A stretch of 64,000 nucleotides of DNA from an uncultured Chloroflexales bacterium. GTDB lineage: Bacteria; Chloroflexota; Chloroflexia; Chloroflexales; Chloroflexaceae. Below are positions 55,793 to 63,501 of this stretch, one piece after another. The translations under genes and the position numbers were made by a program. Below the pieces are notes generated by a model. That model was not told where the DNA came from. It did not search any database and was given only the letters and a program-made list of their open reading frames with translations. The DNA lies in assembly GCA_937902315.1 (NCBI GenBank), contig CALGUG010000055.1, positions 1 through 64,000 of the forward strand. The letters run 5' to 3'. The first letter of the stretch is position 1. Each line of letters opens with the position of its first letter.

Positions 55793-56707
55793 GTGCTAAA
55801 ACGAATTATACGCTGGTTTGGTATAGTTATTGGTGTAATTTTGGGCGTAATAGCCATCGTGCTTGGATTCATCTATATCAATACGAATTCGCGCATGAAT
55901 AAAATTTACAGCATAGGAATCGAGCCTTTAAGCGCTGATATTGGTAAAGCTGATATCAAACGTGGCGAGCATATCGTAGCTGCAATTGGTGCTTGTCGTG
56001 ATTGCCATGGCGATAATTTGGAGGGTAAAGTTATAGCCGACGATCCAATGTTAGGTCGTTTGGCCTCTGCTAACTTGACTGCTGGTGCAGGCGGTATTGC
56101 GAACGACTTTAACGATATCGATTGGGTACGTGCGATCCGTCATGGTGTTGGTAAAGATGGCAAGACCCTTTTGGTTATGCCTTCGGTTGGTTACAATGCT
56201 CTTAACGACGACGATCTAGCCAGCGTTATTGCCTATCTCAAGACACTTCCGTCTGTTGATAATCAGCTTCCTGAGTCAAATATTGGCCCGCTTGGCCGTG
56301 CTTTGGGTCTCGCTGGTGCTTTACCGCTCTTCTCAGCTGAACTGATCGATCATACAGCACCTCGACCCGACGTCGTCCCCTCTGGTCCGACCGCTGCTTA
56401 TGGTGCTTATATCACGACTGTAGGTGGCTGTATTGACTGTCACGGCGCTCGACTCGCTGGTGGAAGGGTTCCTGCGAGCGGTCCCGAAGTGCCTCCCGCT
56501 GCCAACCTGACTCCTGGTGGTGAATTGAATGGTTGGAGCAGCGAAGATTTCCGACGGGTTATGCGCGAAGGTATAACCCCGGGCGGACGCCAAATAAACA
56601 CTGCTATGCCTTGGCAGCAGATGGGCCAGATGACTGATGAAGAGCTCGAGGCCGTTTGGCAGTATCTCAAGACCCTGCCGCCCCGCAAGTTCGGTGAGAA
56701 CGACTAA
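55793..56707 (+). CDS. Membrane-anchored diheme cytochrome c
   Basis: The 304-residue protein has one N-terminal membrane anchor (about 8-30) and two class I cytochrome c domains. Heme motifs are CRDCH (68-72) and CIDCH (213-217); probable axial Met ligands are Met129 and Met272 in VMP and AMP contexts. It should carry electrons on the outer face of the membrane, as in the cytochrome subunits of alcohol or gluconate dehydrogenases. No partner dehydrogenase is adjacent. The start is GTG, with AAAGGA upstream. A terminator follows. Confidence 0.93.
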   Translation: MLKRIIRWFGIVIGVILGVIAIVLGFIYINTNSRMNKIYSIGIEPLSADIGKADIKRGEHIVAAIGACRDCHGDNLEGKVIADDPMLGRLASANLTAGAGGIANDFNDIDWVRAIRHGVGKDGKTLLVMPSVGYNALNDDDLASVIAYLKTLPSVDNQLPESNIGPLGRALGLAGALPLFSAELIDHTAPRPDVVPSGPTAAYGAYITTVGGCIDCHGARLAGGRVPASGPEVPPAANLTPGGELNGWSSEDFRRVMREGITPGGRQINTAMPWQQMGQMTDEELEAVWQYLKTLPPRKFGEND

Positions 56708-56731
56708 GCGTGATAGACAGCTCACCTTGTG

Positions 56732-56767
56732 CGCTAAGAGCTCTCCTCTGGAGGCTCTTAGCGTTTT
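56732..56767 (+). terminator. Terminator of the cytochrome gene
   Basis: The stem CGCTAAGAGC / GCTCTTAGCG, with inner CTCC/GGAG pairing, is followed by TTTT. Confidence 0.85.
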
Positions 56768-56918
56768 GTATCGATCGTATTTTGCGGCTTGGCTGCATGG
56801 AGTGGTGATGCCTCTTCTGAGGCGTTGGGGATAGGTTTGCAAAAGCATCGGATAGCGAATCGATCTGAAGAGTTTTATCCTCGGGCGTCTAAGTTTTTTT
56901 CCCCAAGAAGGTCATAAC

Positions 56919-56941
56919 CGCGTCCGCCTACGGCTACCAAC
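56919..56941 (-). repeat. Family B intergenic repeat, copy B10
   Basis: Reverse-strand core with ACC for ATC, preceded by TTTTCCCCAAGAAGG as in B8. It lies in the 380-bp gap between the cytochrome and glycosyltransferase genes, where no other gene is seen. Confidence 0.8.
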
Positions 56942-57147
56942 GACCCGCCCGCAACCACGACGCTTCTATCTGTGTGGAAAGGCCACCCCAAAACGAAGCC
57001 ATAACGTATTTCCTATAAGATCTTCTGTCGCTGGCTGAGGAGCATCTGGCTGGCTGAAGCCACATAGAAACAAGTTGTATAGGTGCCTAACGGGTCGTCG
57101 CTCGATACGAGCTTCCAAGTGCGTATCGTTTGATTAAACCTTGTTCT

Positions 57148-58047
57148 TCAGCTGATCTTGGCGCGTTTTGCGATAAACGTCGGCAGATCGCGCAGTCCGG
57201 CCAGCTGTCCGCGGATGCGTGCGCGCGCAGCAGGCTCGCGAATATGCCAAATCGAGTGAAAGAGGTAGCCCAGCTGCGATAGCACAAGGTCGGGCCAGTG
57301 GCGTTTGATCAGATTGCTGGGCAGATTTTTGGCCCAAACCAGTATGAAATTTCGCCCACAGCCATAACTGGCTCGTGCGCCGCCGCCAGTAGCGCTCAGC
57401 ATATGGTAGACCACAGCGCGTGGCTCATAGATCGTGCGGATACCTTGGCGCCAAGCGCGCAGATTCAGGTCGACATCTTCGCAATACATGCCCAGATCGG
57501 GGTCAAAGACCTTTCCATCTTCCGCCAACAGTTGCAAGGCGCTGCGACGATAGGCGGCGGCTCCGGCGCAGGGGCCGAACACAGCCGAGACATAGTCGTA
57601 TTGGCCGCGGTCGCGCTGCCAAACGCCACGACTGTTGGGCACCCCATCGAGCCGATACAGGTCGCCCGTCGAATGGATATGGTCGCGCCTGTCGAAGAGC
57701 ATCATTTTGCTTGAGGCAAAGTCATAGCTCGGGTAACGTTCTAATGCGCCGACCAGATATTCCAACCAACGTGGTGTCACTTCTGTGTCGTTGTTGAGCA
57801 GCACAACGATCTCGCCATCGGTCGCTTCGATGCCTGCATTGACCGCTTCGATAAAGCCTTTGTTCTCTTTCAGAGCCAATACCTTGACTTCTGGGTAGTC
57901 TTTTTCGAGCAGGCTAAGCGAATCGTCGCTCGACCCATCGTCGATCACTGTGATCGTAAAATCGCGGCGCGTTTGTTTGCGGAGCGCGTCTAAACAGCTT
58001 GGCAGAAGCGAGGCACCGTTGTAATTAGGAATGAGAATATCGATCAT
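57148..58047 (-). CDS. Glycosyltransferase family 2
   Basis: The 299-residue GT-A enzyme starts MIDILIPNYNGASLLPSCLD. It has the nucleotide-binding VIDDGSSDDS, the NNDTEVTP metal-binding region (in place of DXD) and the later YCEDVDLNLRAWRQG motif with the catalytic Asp region. This is the rhamnosyltransferase-like branch of GT2 acting on lipid-linked or surface glycans. Start choice is weak: the ATG at 58047 begins the domain, with no clear ribosome site. rfbD, which supplies dTDP-rhamnose, lies 1.3 kb away, consistent with rhamnan or O-antigen-like synthesis. Confidence 0.92.
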   Translation of the reverse strand: MIDILIPNYNGASLLPSCLDALRKQTRRDFTITVIDDGSSDDSLSLLEKDYPEVKVLALKENKGFIEAVNAGIEATDGEIVVLLNNDTEVTPRWLEYLVGALERYPSYDFASSKMMLFDRRDHIHSTGDLYRLDGVPNSRGVWQRDRGQYDYVSAVFGPCAGAAAYRRSALQLLAEDGKVFDPDLGMYCEDVDLNLRAWRQGIRTIYEPRAVVYHMLSATGGGARASYGCGRNFILVWAKNLPSNLIKRHWPDLVLSQLGYLFHSIWHIREPAARARIRGQLAGLRDLPTFIAKRAKIS

Positions 58048-58103
58048 AATATGCGCATTCGTCCAAAGAGCTTTCAAAACGTACTATACCATGCTCTTGC
58101 TAG

Positions 58104-58472
58104 TTATCGGATATATAGTTGTTGATCTGGGCCGTTGAGGATGGTGACAATATGATTAAGTACATCGCGCCCAATCAAAACATAGTCTAAAGGCGCGGTA
58201 ATCACTTCAAGGTCGTGGAATTGTTTATCTGCGAAGGTGAAATCGACCAAATATGAGATCTGCTTTTCCACGCTTCCATCGAAGGCCATCGATAAGAGCG
58301 TGTCGAAAGGGATCAGCCCAAGCTCTTCGACCAGCCTTACGGGTATAACGCTTCCATCAGCGCCGCTATCGATTTTGGCTAGTACGGTTGTGGCTGCTCC
58401 ACTTTGAGCGTTGCGGACTTCGATTGTGAGTGTGGGTGCCGGAGGGAGAAAGTCATCACTATAAAGGTTCAT
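58104..58472 (-). CDS. Retropepsin-like aspartic protease domain protein
   Basis: The 122-residue protein has the clan AA active-site motif AKIDSGADGSVIP with Asp35, a central flap-like region and the later strand motif VLIGRDVLN. It matches single-domain bacterial retropepsin-like proteins that work as dimers. A protease role is inferred and the target is unknown. It overlaps the gene in front of it by 14 bp, so the two are co-translated. Confidence 0.85.
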   Translation of the reverse strand: MNLYSDDFLPPAPTLTIEVRNAQSGAATTVLAKIDSGADGSVIPVRLVEELGLIPFDTLLSMAFDGSVEKQISYLVDFTFADKQFHDLEVITAPLDYVLIGRDVLNHIVTILNGPDQQLYIR

Positions 58473-58881
58473 GCCTGCGCCTTAGTAGTTGACGGTGACC
58501 CACATGACGTACACGCAGCGTGCGAGCGACTTGGGTCACGAAAATATCGCTGTAGCCATAACGCGCGTACATCTTTTTTAGTAAACTAATGCGATCCGTT
58601 CCGATCTCGACAAGCTTACCATCGCGGAAGGCTACGCACATGCCTTCGTAGCGTTCTAACAGCTCTGGTAGTTGACTATAAAATGCCTCGATATTACGCT
58701 CAAAAGCCTCGGAGTGCTGGGTTCCAGAACCAAACAGATGCTTGCGTAGGATTTGGTGGGCGAGCTCTTCGGGGGATGTGCCGATGGTCTGAGCGTAGAC
58801 CTGGAGGGCATTCATAAGCGAGTCGTCTAGCTCGATAGAGAGTTCCACAGCGCGCTTCCCTTCTGATGATCGGATTGGCAT
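58459..58881 (-). CDS. Partner protein of the retropepsin (DUF5678-like)
   Basis: This protein of about 140 residues has a short N-terminal helix-rich part (VELSIELDDSLMNALQVYAQ) that looks like a ribbon-helix-helix protein. Then comes YEGMCVAFRDGKLVEIGTD with LLKKMYARYGYSD, the pattern of DUF5678. Such proteins are often encoded in front of retropepsin-like genes, as here. A DNA-binding or substrate role is possible. The ATG at 58881 lacks a ribosome site. A TACAAT-like box at 58890-58895 suggests a leaderless message. Confidence 0.75.
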   Translation of the reverse strand: MPIRSSEGKRAVELSIELDDSLMNALQVYAQTIGTSPEELAHQILRKHLFGSGTQHSEAFERNIEAFYSQLPELLERYEGMCVAFRDGKLVEIGTDRISLLKKMYARYGYSDIFVTQVARTLRVRHVGHRQLLRRRHEPL

Positions 58882-58989
58882 CAGCGCGTATTGTATCACA
58901 GTCTATAGGAGCTTTGAAAACAATGCTAGGTCGCTGCTCGCCATCAATTCGCAGGCAAGCATTCCAAATTATGCTACATCTGGTTGATC

Positions 58990-59087
58990 ATACCAAATTC
59001 TGTTGATTACTTTCTATTTGGCCTTCGGCAGAGCGGAATTTGACTATTTTTGTTGCAGGCGTGCCGCTCTTTAAACGCATTTGGTGT
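58990..59087. repeat. Family A element, copy A5 (hairpin lost)
   Basis: The 98-bp copy keeps the left end ATACCAAATTCTG, the constant segment GCCTTCGGCAGAGCGGAA and the right end CGCATTTGGTGT, but the central palindrome is missing. A second end-like sequence, CTACATCTGGTTGATCA, lies directly to its left. Confidence 0.85.
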
Positions 59088-59156
59088 TAGCCAGAACGGT
59101 TGGGTTTTTGAAGAGTGGCTGGGGCGCAGATTGCTGGCCGTATTGGCGGGCGGGAT

Positions 59157-59179
59157 GTTGGTAGCCGTAGGCGGACGCG
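59157..59179 (+). repeat. Family B intergenic repeat, copy B11
   Basis: Core with GGT for GAT, 70 bp to the right of element A5. Confidence 0.8.
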
Positions 59180-59321
59180 GTTAAGACCTTTTTTGAGGGA
59201 AAGCCTACTCCGCTAGCCTTATGCAACTGACGATGCGCTTTGCTTGGGAGCTTTGGCGGGTTGGTAAAGAAACTGCGCTTTGAGCAACTCTTAGGCCGCT
59301 CAAAGCGCAGTTGCTTTGGGT

Positions 59322-60152
59322 CTAGATCGTCTTTAGGAATGCGCTCAAGGCCTCTTGCCACGGTCGCAACTGCAGGCCGAGCGCTGCTCCGCTTTCGTTG
59401 GCCAGCGGAGAGAAGGGGGGAGGAGTGCTATCGCGTTTGAACTCGGCCAGTTTGATCGGCTTGAGATCGAAATCTTCGCGGCCAGCTTGGCGTAGGATCT
59501 CTTTGGCGAAGTCGTAGCGCGAGCAGTAACCGCTGTTGACAAAGTGGTAGGTGCCGTAGGCAGGCTGCTGAATCAGCTTGCCGATCGCTTCGGCTACATC
59601 GGGGCAGTAGGTCGGGTTGCCCACTTCGTCGTCGACCATGCTAAGCGAGTCGCGCTCGTTGGCGAGCCGCAATACGGTGCGTACAAAGTTGCGTTCGCCG
59701 CCGAACAGCCAAGCTACCCGCACGATGTAGAACTTGTCGAGCAGCTCGCGCACTACTTGCTCGGCACACGCCTTCGACCAACCATAGGCGTTGATCGGCC
59801 CGGTTTGATCGTATTCGTAGTAGGGGCGGTCGCTGTGGCCCGAAAAGACTTCGTTGGTGCTGATATGTACCAGCGGCGCACCGAGCTGGCGACAGGCCAA
59901 GGCGACATAACGGGTGCCCAAACAGTTGATGCGATAGGCCAACTGCGGGTCGCGCGCGCAGCCATCGACATTGGTATAGGCGGCGGGGTGAATCACCAGA
60001 TCGGCTTGGGTGCTTACGATCTGATCGATCGCTTCAGGAGAGCCAAGCTCTAAGGTCTGGTGGCCAAGTTCGATAATCGTATGTTCAGCGCCAAGAGCAG
60101 CCACCAAGGCTTTGCCAAGCTGTCCATTGGCTCCAGTAAGTGCAATCCGCAT
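59322..60152 (-). CDS. rfbD: dTDP-4-dehydrorhamnose reductase
   Basis: The 276-residue extended SDR reduces dTDP-4-dehydrorhamnose to dTDP-L-rhamnose, the last step of the rhamnose donor pathway. It has TGANGQLG at 6-13, HPAAYTNVD, the STNEVFSG strand (usual form STDYVFDG), the YGWSK catalytic pair and the VGNPTYCPDVAEAI substrate-site motif. AGGAA precedes the ATG. rfbA, rfbB and rfbC are not in the window. Two repeats fill the gap downstream. Confidence 0.93.
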   Translation of the reverse strand: MRIALTGANGQLGKALVAALGAEHTIIELGHQTLELGSPEAIDQIVSTQADLVIHPAAYTNVDGCARDPQLAYRINCLGTRYVALACRQLGAPLVHISTNEVFSGHSDRPYYEYDQTGPINAYGWSKACAEQVVRELLDKFYIVRVAWLFGGERNFVRTVLRLANERDSLSMVDDEVGNPTYCPDVAEAIGKLIQQPAYGTYHFVNSGYCSRYDFAKEILRQAGREDFDLKPIKLAEFKRDSTPPPFSPLANESGAALGLQLRPWQEALSAFLKTI

Positions 60153-60289
60153 AATCTGCGTTCCTATAACTGAGAGAGCTCTTCATCTGCTTGGCTATCA
60201 TACCACACAATCGCGGCCCTGGATCGCCTTCAGCTTTGGGCCCATAAGAATACACGCTTTTTATGGCATAGATAGGCCATGTACTTAGG

Positions 60290-60318
60290 TTGACTCAGAT
60301 TACGGGCTGTGCTACCAT
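60290..60318 (+). promoter_or_regulatory. Probable sucC promoter
   Basis: TTGACT (60290-60295), a 17-bp spacer and TACCAT (60313-60318) would give a leader of about 175 bases before the sucC start. No riboswitch-like fold is evident. The rest of the 348-bp gap upstream shows no gene. Confidence 0.6.
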
Positions 60319-60500
60319 ACAACCATTCAATAAAACAGTTGCTCGGTGCAGAGAGTCTATCTCATGAGAAGGTGTTCCAAAGGTAGATTAGGTGAATCGA
60401 GCTTTGGGATGCAGAGAAAGACGCCTCTGTTTTTCTTTGATACCGACATTCACTACTCGTTTGTATACTAATTCGTTTCATGTGCGGAGAAGCGTGATTC

Positions 60501-61643
60501 ATGAAGCTCCACGAATATCAGGCCCGCGAACTATTAGCTAAGTATAATATTCCGGTAACCGGTGGTGGCGTTGCAACAACGCCAGAAGAAGTTCGAGCGC
60601 TCGCTGAGCAAATCGGCGGTCGTGTCGTTGTGAAGGCTCAAGTGTTCGTTGGTGGCCGTGGTAAAGCTGGCGGTGTAAAGCTGGCAGACAACCCCGACGA
60701 GGCCGAGGCCGTCGCCAAGCAGATCTTGGGCATGAATATCAAAGGTCTGACGGTTGAGAAGGTCTTGGTTGCCGAGGCGATCTCGTATCAGAAAGAGATC
60801 TATCTGAGCGTTATTCTCGACCGCGCTAGCAAGCAGATCGTTTTGATCGCTTCTGCTGAAGGTGGCGTCGAGATCGAGGAAGTCGCGAAGACTAACCCCG
60901 ATGCGATCGTGAAGATCGCCGCTGATCCCCGTTTGGGCCTGCTCGACTACCAAGCTCGTCAAGCCGCTTTCCGCATTGGCCTTACCGATGGCAAGCAGGC
61001 GATCCAGTTCGCTAAGATCGCTCAAGCCCTCTACAAGGTCTTTGTCGAAAACGATGCCGAGCTGGCCGAGATCAACCCGCTGGTTATTCGTGACGACGGC
61101 AACCTGCAGGCGCTCGACTCGAAGGTTCTGCTCGACGATAGCGCGCTCTATCGCCACCCCGACTTGGCAGCTCAGCGCGATAGCTCCGACGAGCCCGAGG
61201 CCGAGATCAAGGCCCGCGAAGCTGGCATCACCTTCATCAAGCTCGATGGCGACATCGGTTGTATGGTGAACGGCGCTGGTTTGGCAATGGCAACCATGGA
61301 CGTTGTGAAGCTGTATGGCGGCGAGCCTGCTAACTTCCTTGACATCGGTGGCGGTGCCAACAAGGATAAGGTCAAGGCCGCTCTGCAGATCATTCTTTCC
61401 GACCCCAACGTCAAGGCCGTTCTGATCAACATCTTCGGTGGTATCACCCGTGTCGACGAAGTCGCCAAGGGCGTGGTTGCCGCTCTGGAAGAAGTTAACA
61501 CCACTGTCCCGATGGTCGCTCGTTTGGTTGGTACCAACGAGGAAGAGGGACGCAAGATCTTGGCCGAATCAACCCTCATCCCAGCTACAACTCTTGCAGA
61601 AGGTGCTCAACTGGCGGTTAAGGCCGCTCGTGGCACGCTCTAA
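60501..61643 (+). CDS. sucC: Succinyl-CoA synthetase beta subunit (ADP-forming)
   Basis: The 380-residue protein carries an ATP-grasp domain and a C-terminal CoA-ligase domain. It starts MKLHEYQARELLAKYNIPV and has the glycine-rich GGRGKAGGVK, the ATP-binding VEKVLVAEA, and NGAGLAMATMDV with the later GGGANKDKVKAAL, all typical. It makes succinate, CoA and ATP from succinyl-CoA in the TCA cycle with SucD. GGAGAAG precedes the ATG. sucD does not follow: an XRE gene comes in from the opposite strand 18 bp after the stop. Confidence 0.98.
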   Translation: MKLHEYQARELLAKYNIPVTGGGVATTPEEVRALAEQIGGRVVVKAQVFVGGRGKAGGVKLADNPDEAEAVAKQILGMNIKGLTVEKVLVAEAISYQKEIYLSVILDRASKQIVLIASAEGGVEIEEVAKTNPDAIVKIAADPRLGLLDYQARQAAFRIGLTDGKQAIQFAKIAQALYKVFVENDAELAEINPLVIRDDGNLQALDSKVLLDDSALYRHPDLAAQRDSSDEPEAEIKAREAGITFIKLDGDIGCMVNGAGLAMATMDVVKLYGGEPANFLDIGGGANKDKVKAALQIILSDPNVKAVLINIFGGITRVDEVAKGVVAALEEVNTTVPMVARLVGTNEEEGRKILAESTLIPATTLAEGAQLAVKAARGTL

Positions 61644-61661
61644 TCAACTTTGGCTTTCAAG

Positions 61662-62144
61662 TTAGGTGTCGTGGCGCTGTACCGCTCTCTGGTAGAGCGC
61701 CTCTAATTTCCCCCGTGCACGCAGCAGCGTCGATCGTTCACGCGGATCATCTGGCACCTCATAGCGCGCAAGCTGCTCGAACCAATCGTGACAAATCTCA
61801 AGAACTAAATTCTGCCACGAACTCTGTTCGCGTAGGCGCTCTAACCACGCGCAGTCGCGTTCGATCAACTGAGCCTTGAGCTCGGTTTCGGTATAGCAGC
61901 AAACGGTTTGTGGGAGGCGTTCGGCTTTGGCAAGTGGATAGCTTGTGTTTGCGATCAGAGCGTGTGGTTCGGTTTTAAATAATCCGGCCAACAGCGCGAT
62001 GGTACGTTCGCTGGGCACACTGATACCGGCTTCAAGATGCGACACCGCCGTGCGCGAGATAGCGAGACGATCAGCAACTTCTTGTTGCGTGTAACCGTGC
62101 TGTATGCGCAACTTAGCGATTCGGCTTCCTAGGGTATTTTCCAT
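61662..62144 (-). CDS. XRE-family transcriptional regulator
   Basis: The 160-residue protein has an N-terminal Cro/CI-type helix-turn-helix (LGSRIAKLRIQHGYTQQEVA then DRLAISRTAVSHLEAG, about residues 5-40). A helical C-terminal region of about 100 residues without a recognised domain follows. The ATG at 62144 has AGTGAG upstream; a GTG four codons earlier is possible. It is divergent from gmd with an imperfect palindrome between them, so it may control gmd, itself, or both. Confidence 0.9.
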   Translation of the reverse strand: MENTLGSRIAKLRIQHGYTQQEVADRLAISRTAVSHLEAGISVPSERTIALLAGLFKTEPHALIANTSYPLAKAERLPQTVCCYTETELKAQLIERDCAWLERLREQSSWQNLVLEICHDWFEQLARYEVPDDPRERSTLLRARGKLEALYQRAVQRHDT

Positions 62145-62202
62145 GTGATAACTCACTTAGCAGACAGATCGTGATTCTGCGAGTACGATACCACAATCAA
62201 GC

Positions 62203-62222
62203 TAGCAAGGAAATTCCTGCTA
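62203..62222. promoter_or_regulatory. Candidate XRE operator
   Basis: TAGCAAGGAAATTCCTGCTA is a palindrome with a one-base bulge, in the divergent gap between the XRE gene and gmd. Confidence 0.5.
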
Positions 62223-62247
62223 AAGTGAGAAAGGTATATAAATCTGT

Positions 62248-63219
62248 ATGAAAAAGCGTGCGCTTATTACGGGTATTACGGGCCAAGATGGCTCATACCT
62301 AGCAGAACTATTGCTTGAAAAAGGCTACGAAGTGATCGGTATGGTGCGCCGTAGCAGTACCGTCAACTTTGAACGCATTCATCATATTCAAGATCGCATA
62401 ACCTTAGCTACCGGCGATCTCTTGGACGAGGTTTCGATTATTAGCATTTTGCGCGAACATCGTCCGACCGAAGTCTATAACTTAGCCGCCCAATCGTTTG
62501 TGCAGACATCGTGGCCGCAGCCGGTTTTCACTGGCGAAACGACTGCCTTGGGCGTAACTCGCGTGCTCGACGCGATTCGCATCGTCGATCCCGATATTCG
62601 TTTCTATCAGGCATCGAGCAGCGAAATGTTTGGCAAAGTGCAGGCTGTGCCCCAAGACGAGACAACACCTTTCTACCCGCGCAGCCCCTATGGTGTTGCC
62701 AAAGTTTATGGTCACTGGATCACCGTAAACTACCGCGAAAGCTATAACCTGCATGCGAGCAGCGGTATTTTGTTTAACCACGAATCGCCGCGCCGTGGCC
62801 TCGAATTCGTTACAAGGAAGATCACACACGGCGTAGCGCGAATCAAACTTGGTCTTGACAATGAACTGCGCTTGGGCAACCTTGAAGCCCAACGCGACTG
62901 GGGTTTTGCTGGCGACTATGTCGAAGCCATGTGGCTGATGCTGCAGCAAGATCAGCCCGATGACTATGTCGTTGCAACGGGCGAGACCCACACCGTTCGC
63001 GAGTTCGCCGATCTAGCTTTCAGCTATGTTGGCTTGAACTATAAAGACTATGTTGTGCAAGACGAGCGTTTTATGCGCCCGGCAGAGGTTGACCTTTTGG
63101 TTGGTAGCCCCAAGAAGGCCCAGCAGCGCTTGAATTGGCAGCCTCGAACCTCGTTTGAGGAGCTTGTACGCATGATGGTAGATGCGGATCTTAAATTACT
63201 TCAGGAGCAGAAAAAATGA
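62248..63219 (+). CDS. gmd: GDP-mannose 4,6-dehydratase
   Basis: The 323-residue extended SDR converts GDP-D-mannose to GDP-4-dehydro-6-deoxymannose, the precursor of fucose, rhamnose and perosamine donors. It has GITGQDGSYLAELLLEKGYE at 8-27, the SSSEMFGKVQ active-site strand, YPRSPYGVAKVYGHW with the catalytic Tyr/Lys, and RRGLEFVTRKIT of the dimer/NADP site. This is the classical Gmd set. The ribosome site is weak (GAAAGG about 14 bases upstream). It overlaps a small gene by 4 bp. Confidence 0.96.
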   Translation: MKKRALITGITGQDGSYLAELLLEKGYEVIGMVRRSSTVNFERIHHIQDRITLATGDLLDEVSIISILREHRPTEVYNLAAQSFVQTSWPQPVFTGETTALGVTRVLDAIRIVDPDIRFYQASSSEMFGKVQAVPQDETTPFYPRSPYGVAKVYGHWITVNYRESYNLHASSGILFNHESPRRGLEFVTRKITHGVARIKLGLDNELRLGNLEAQRDWGFAGDYVEAMWLMLQQDQPDDYVVATGETHTVREFADLAFSYVGLNYKDYVVQDERFMRPAEVDLLVGSPKKAQQRLNWQPRTSFEELVRMMVDADLKLLQEQKK

Positions 63220-63437
63220 CTCAGGCGGAACTCTGGTTGATCGAAGAGGGCTGGAGTGTATTGGTTGATCGCTTAGGCATCGCCGATGCAACCCGTTTTG
63301 TGATGTTGCTTGACCGCCGCACTGGCGCAGGTTTGCAACATCTTCAAAACTTGTGGCAAGATCCCCGCACGAGCTACTCTTTTATCAATATGACTCGCTT
63401 CGATCGATCAGAAGATCCTATCGAGAGCCACTCCTAA
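63216..63437 (+). CDS. Small protein coupled to gmd
   Basis: The 73-residue protein starts inside the gmd stop (ATGA overlap), a strong sign of translational coupling. The core EEGWSVLVDRLGIADATRFVMLLDR recalls short bacterial proteins with the pattern LG-ADATRF, which lack an assigned function. It has no signal or membrane segment. A terminator follows directly. Confidence 0.7.
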   Translation: MTQAELWLIEEGWSVLVDRLGIADATRFVMLLDRRTGAGLQHLQNLWQDPRTSYSFINMTRFDRSEDPIESHS

Positions 63438-63457
63438 GACTTGAAAAGATCCTAAAT

Positions 63458-63501
63458 CACCGTGTAGCGTGCCAAGATCTGCTGCTACACGGTGCTTTTT
63501 T
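63458..63501 (+). terminator. Terminator of the gmd operon
   Basis: A perfect 11-bp stem CACCGTGTAGC / GCTACACGGTG with a 15-base loop is followed by a run of six T. Confidence 0.93.
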
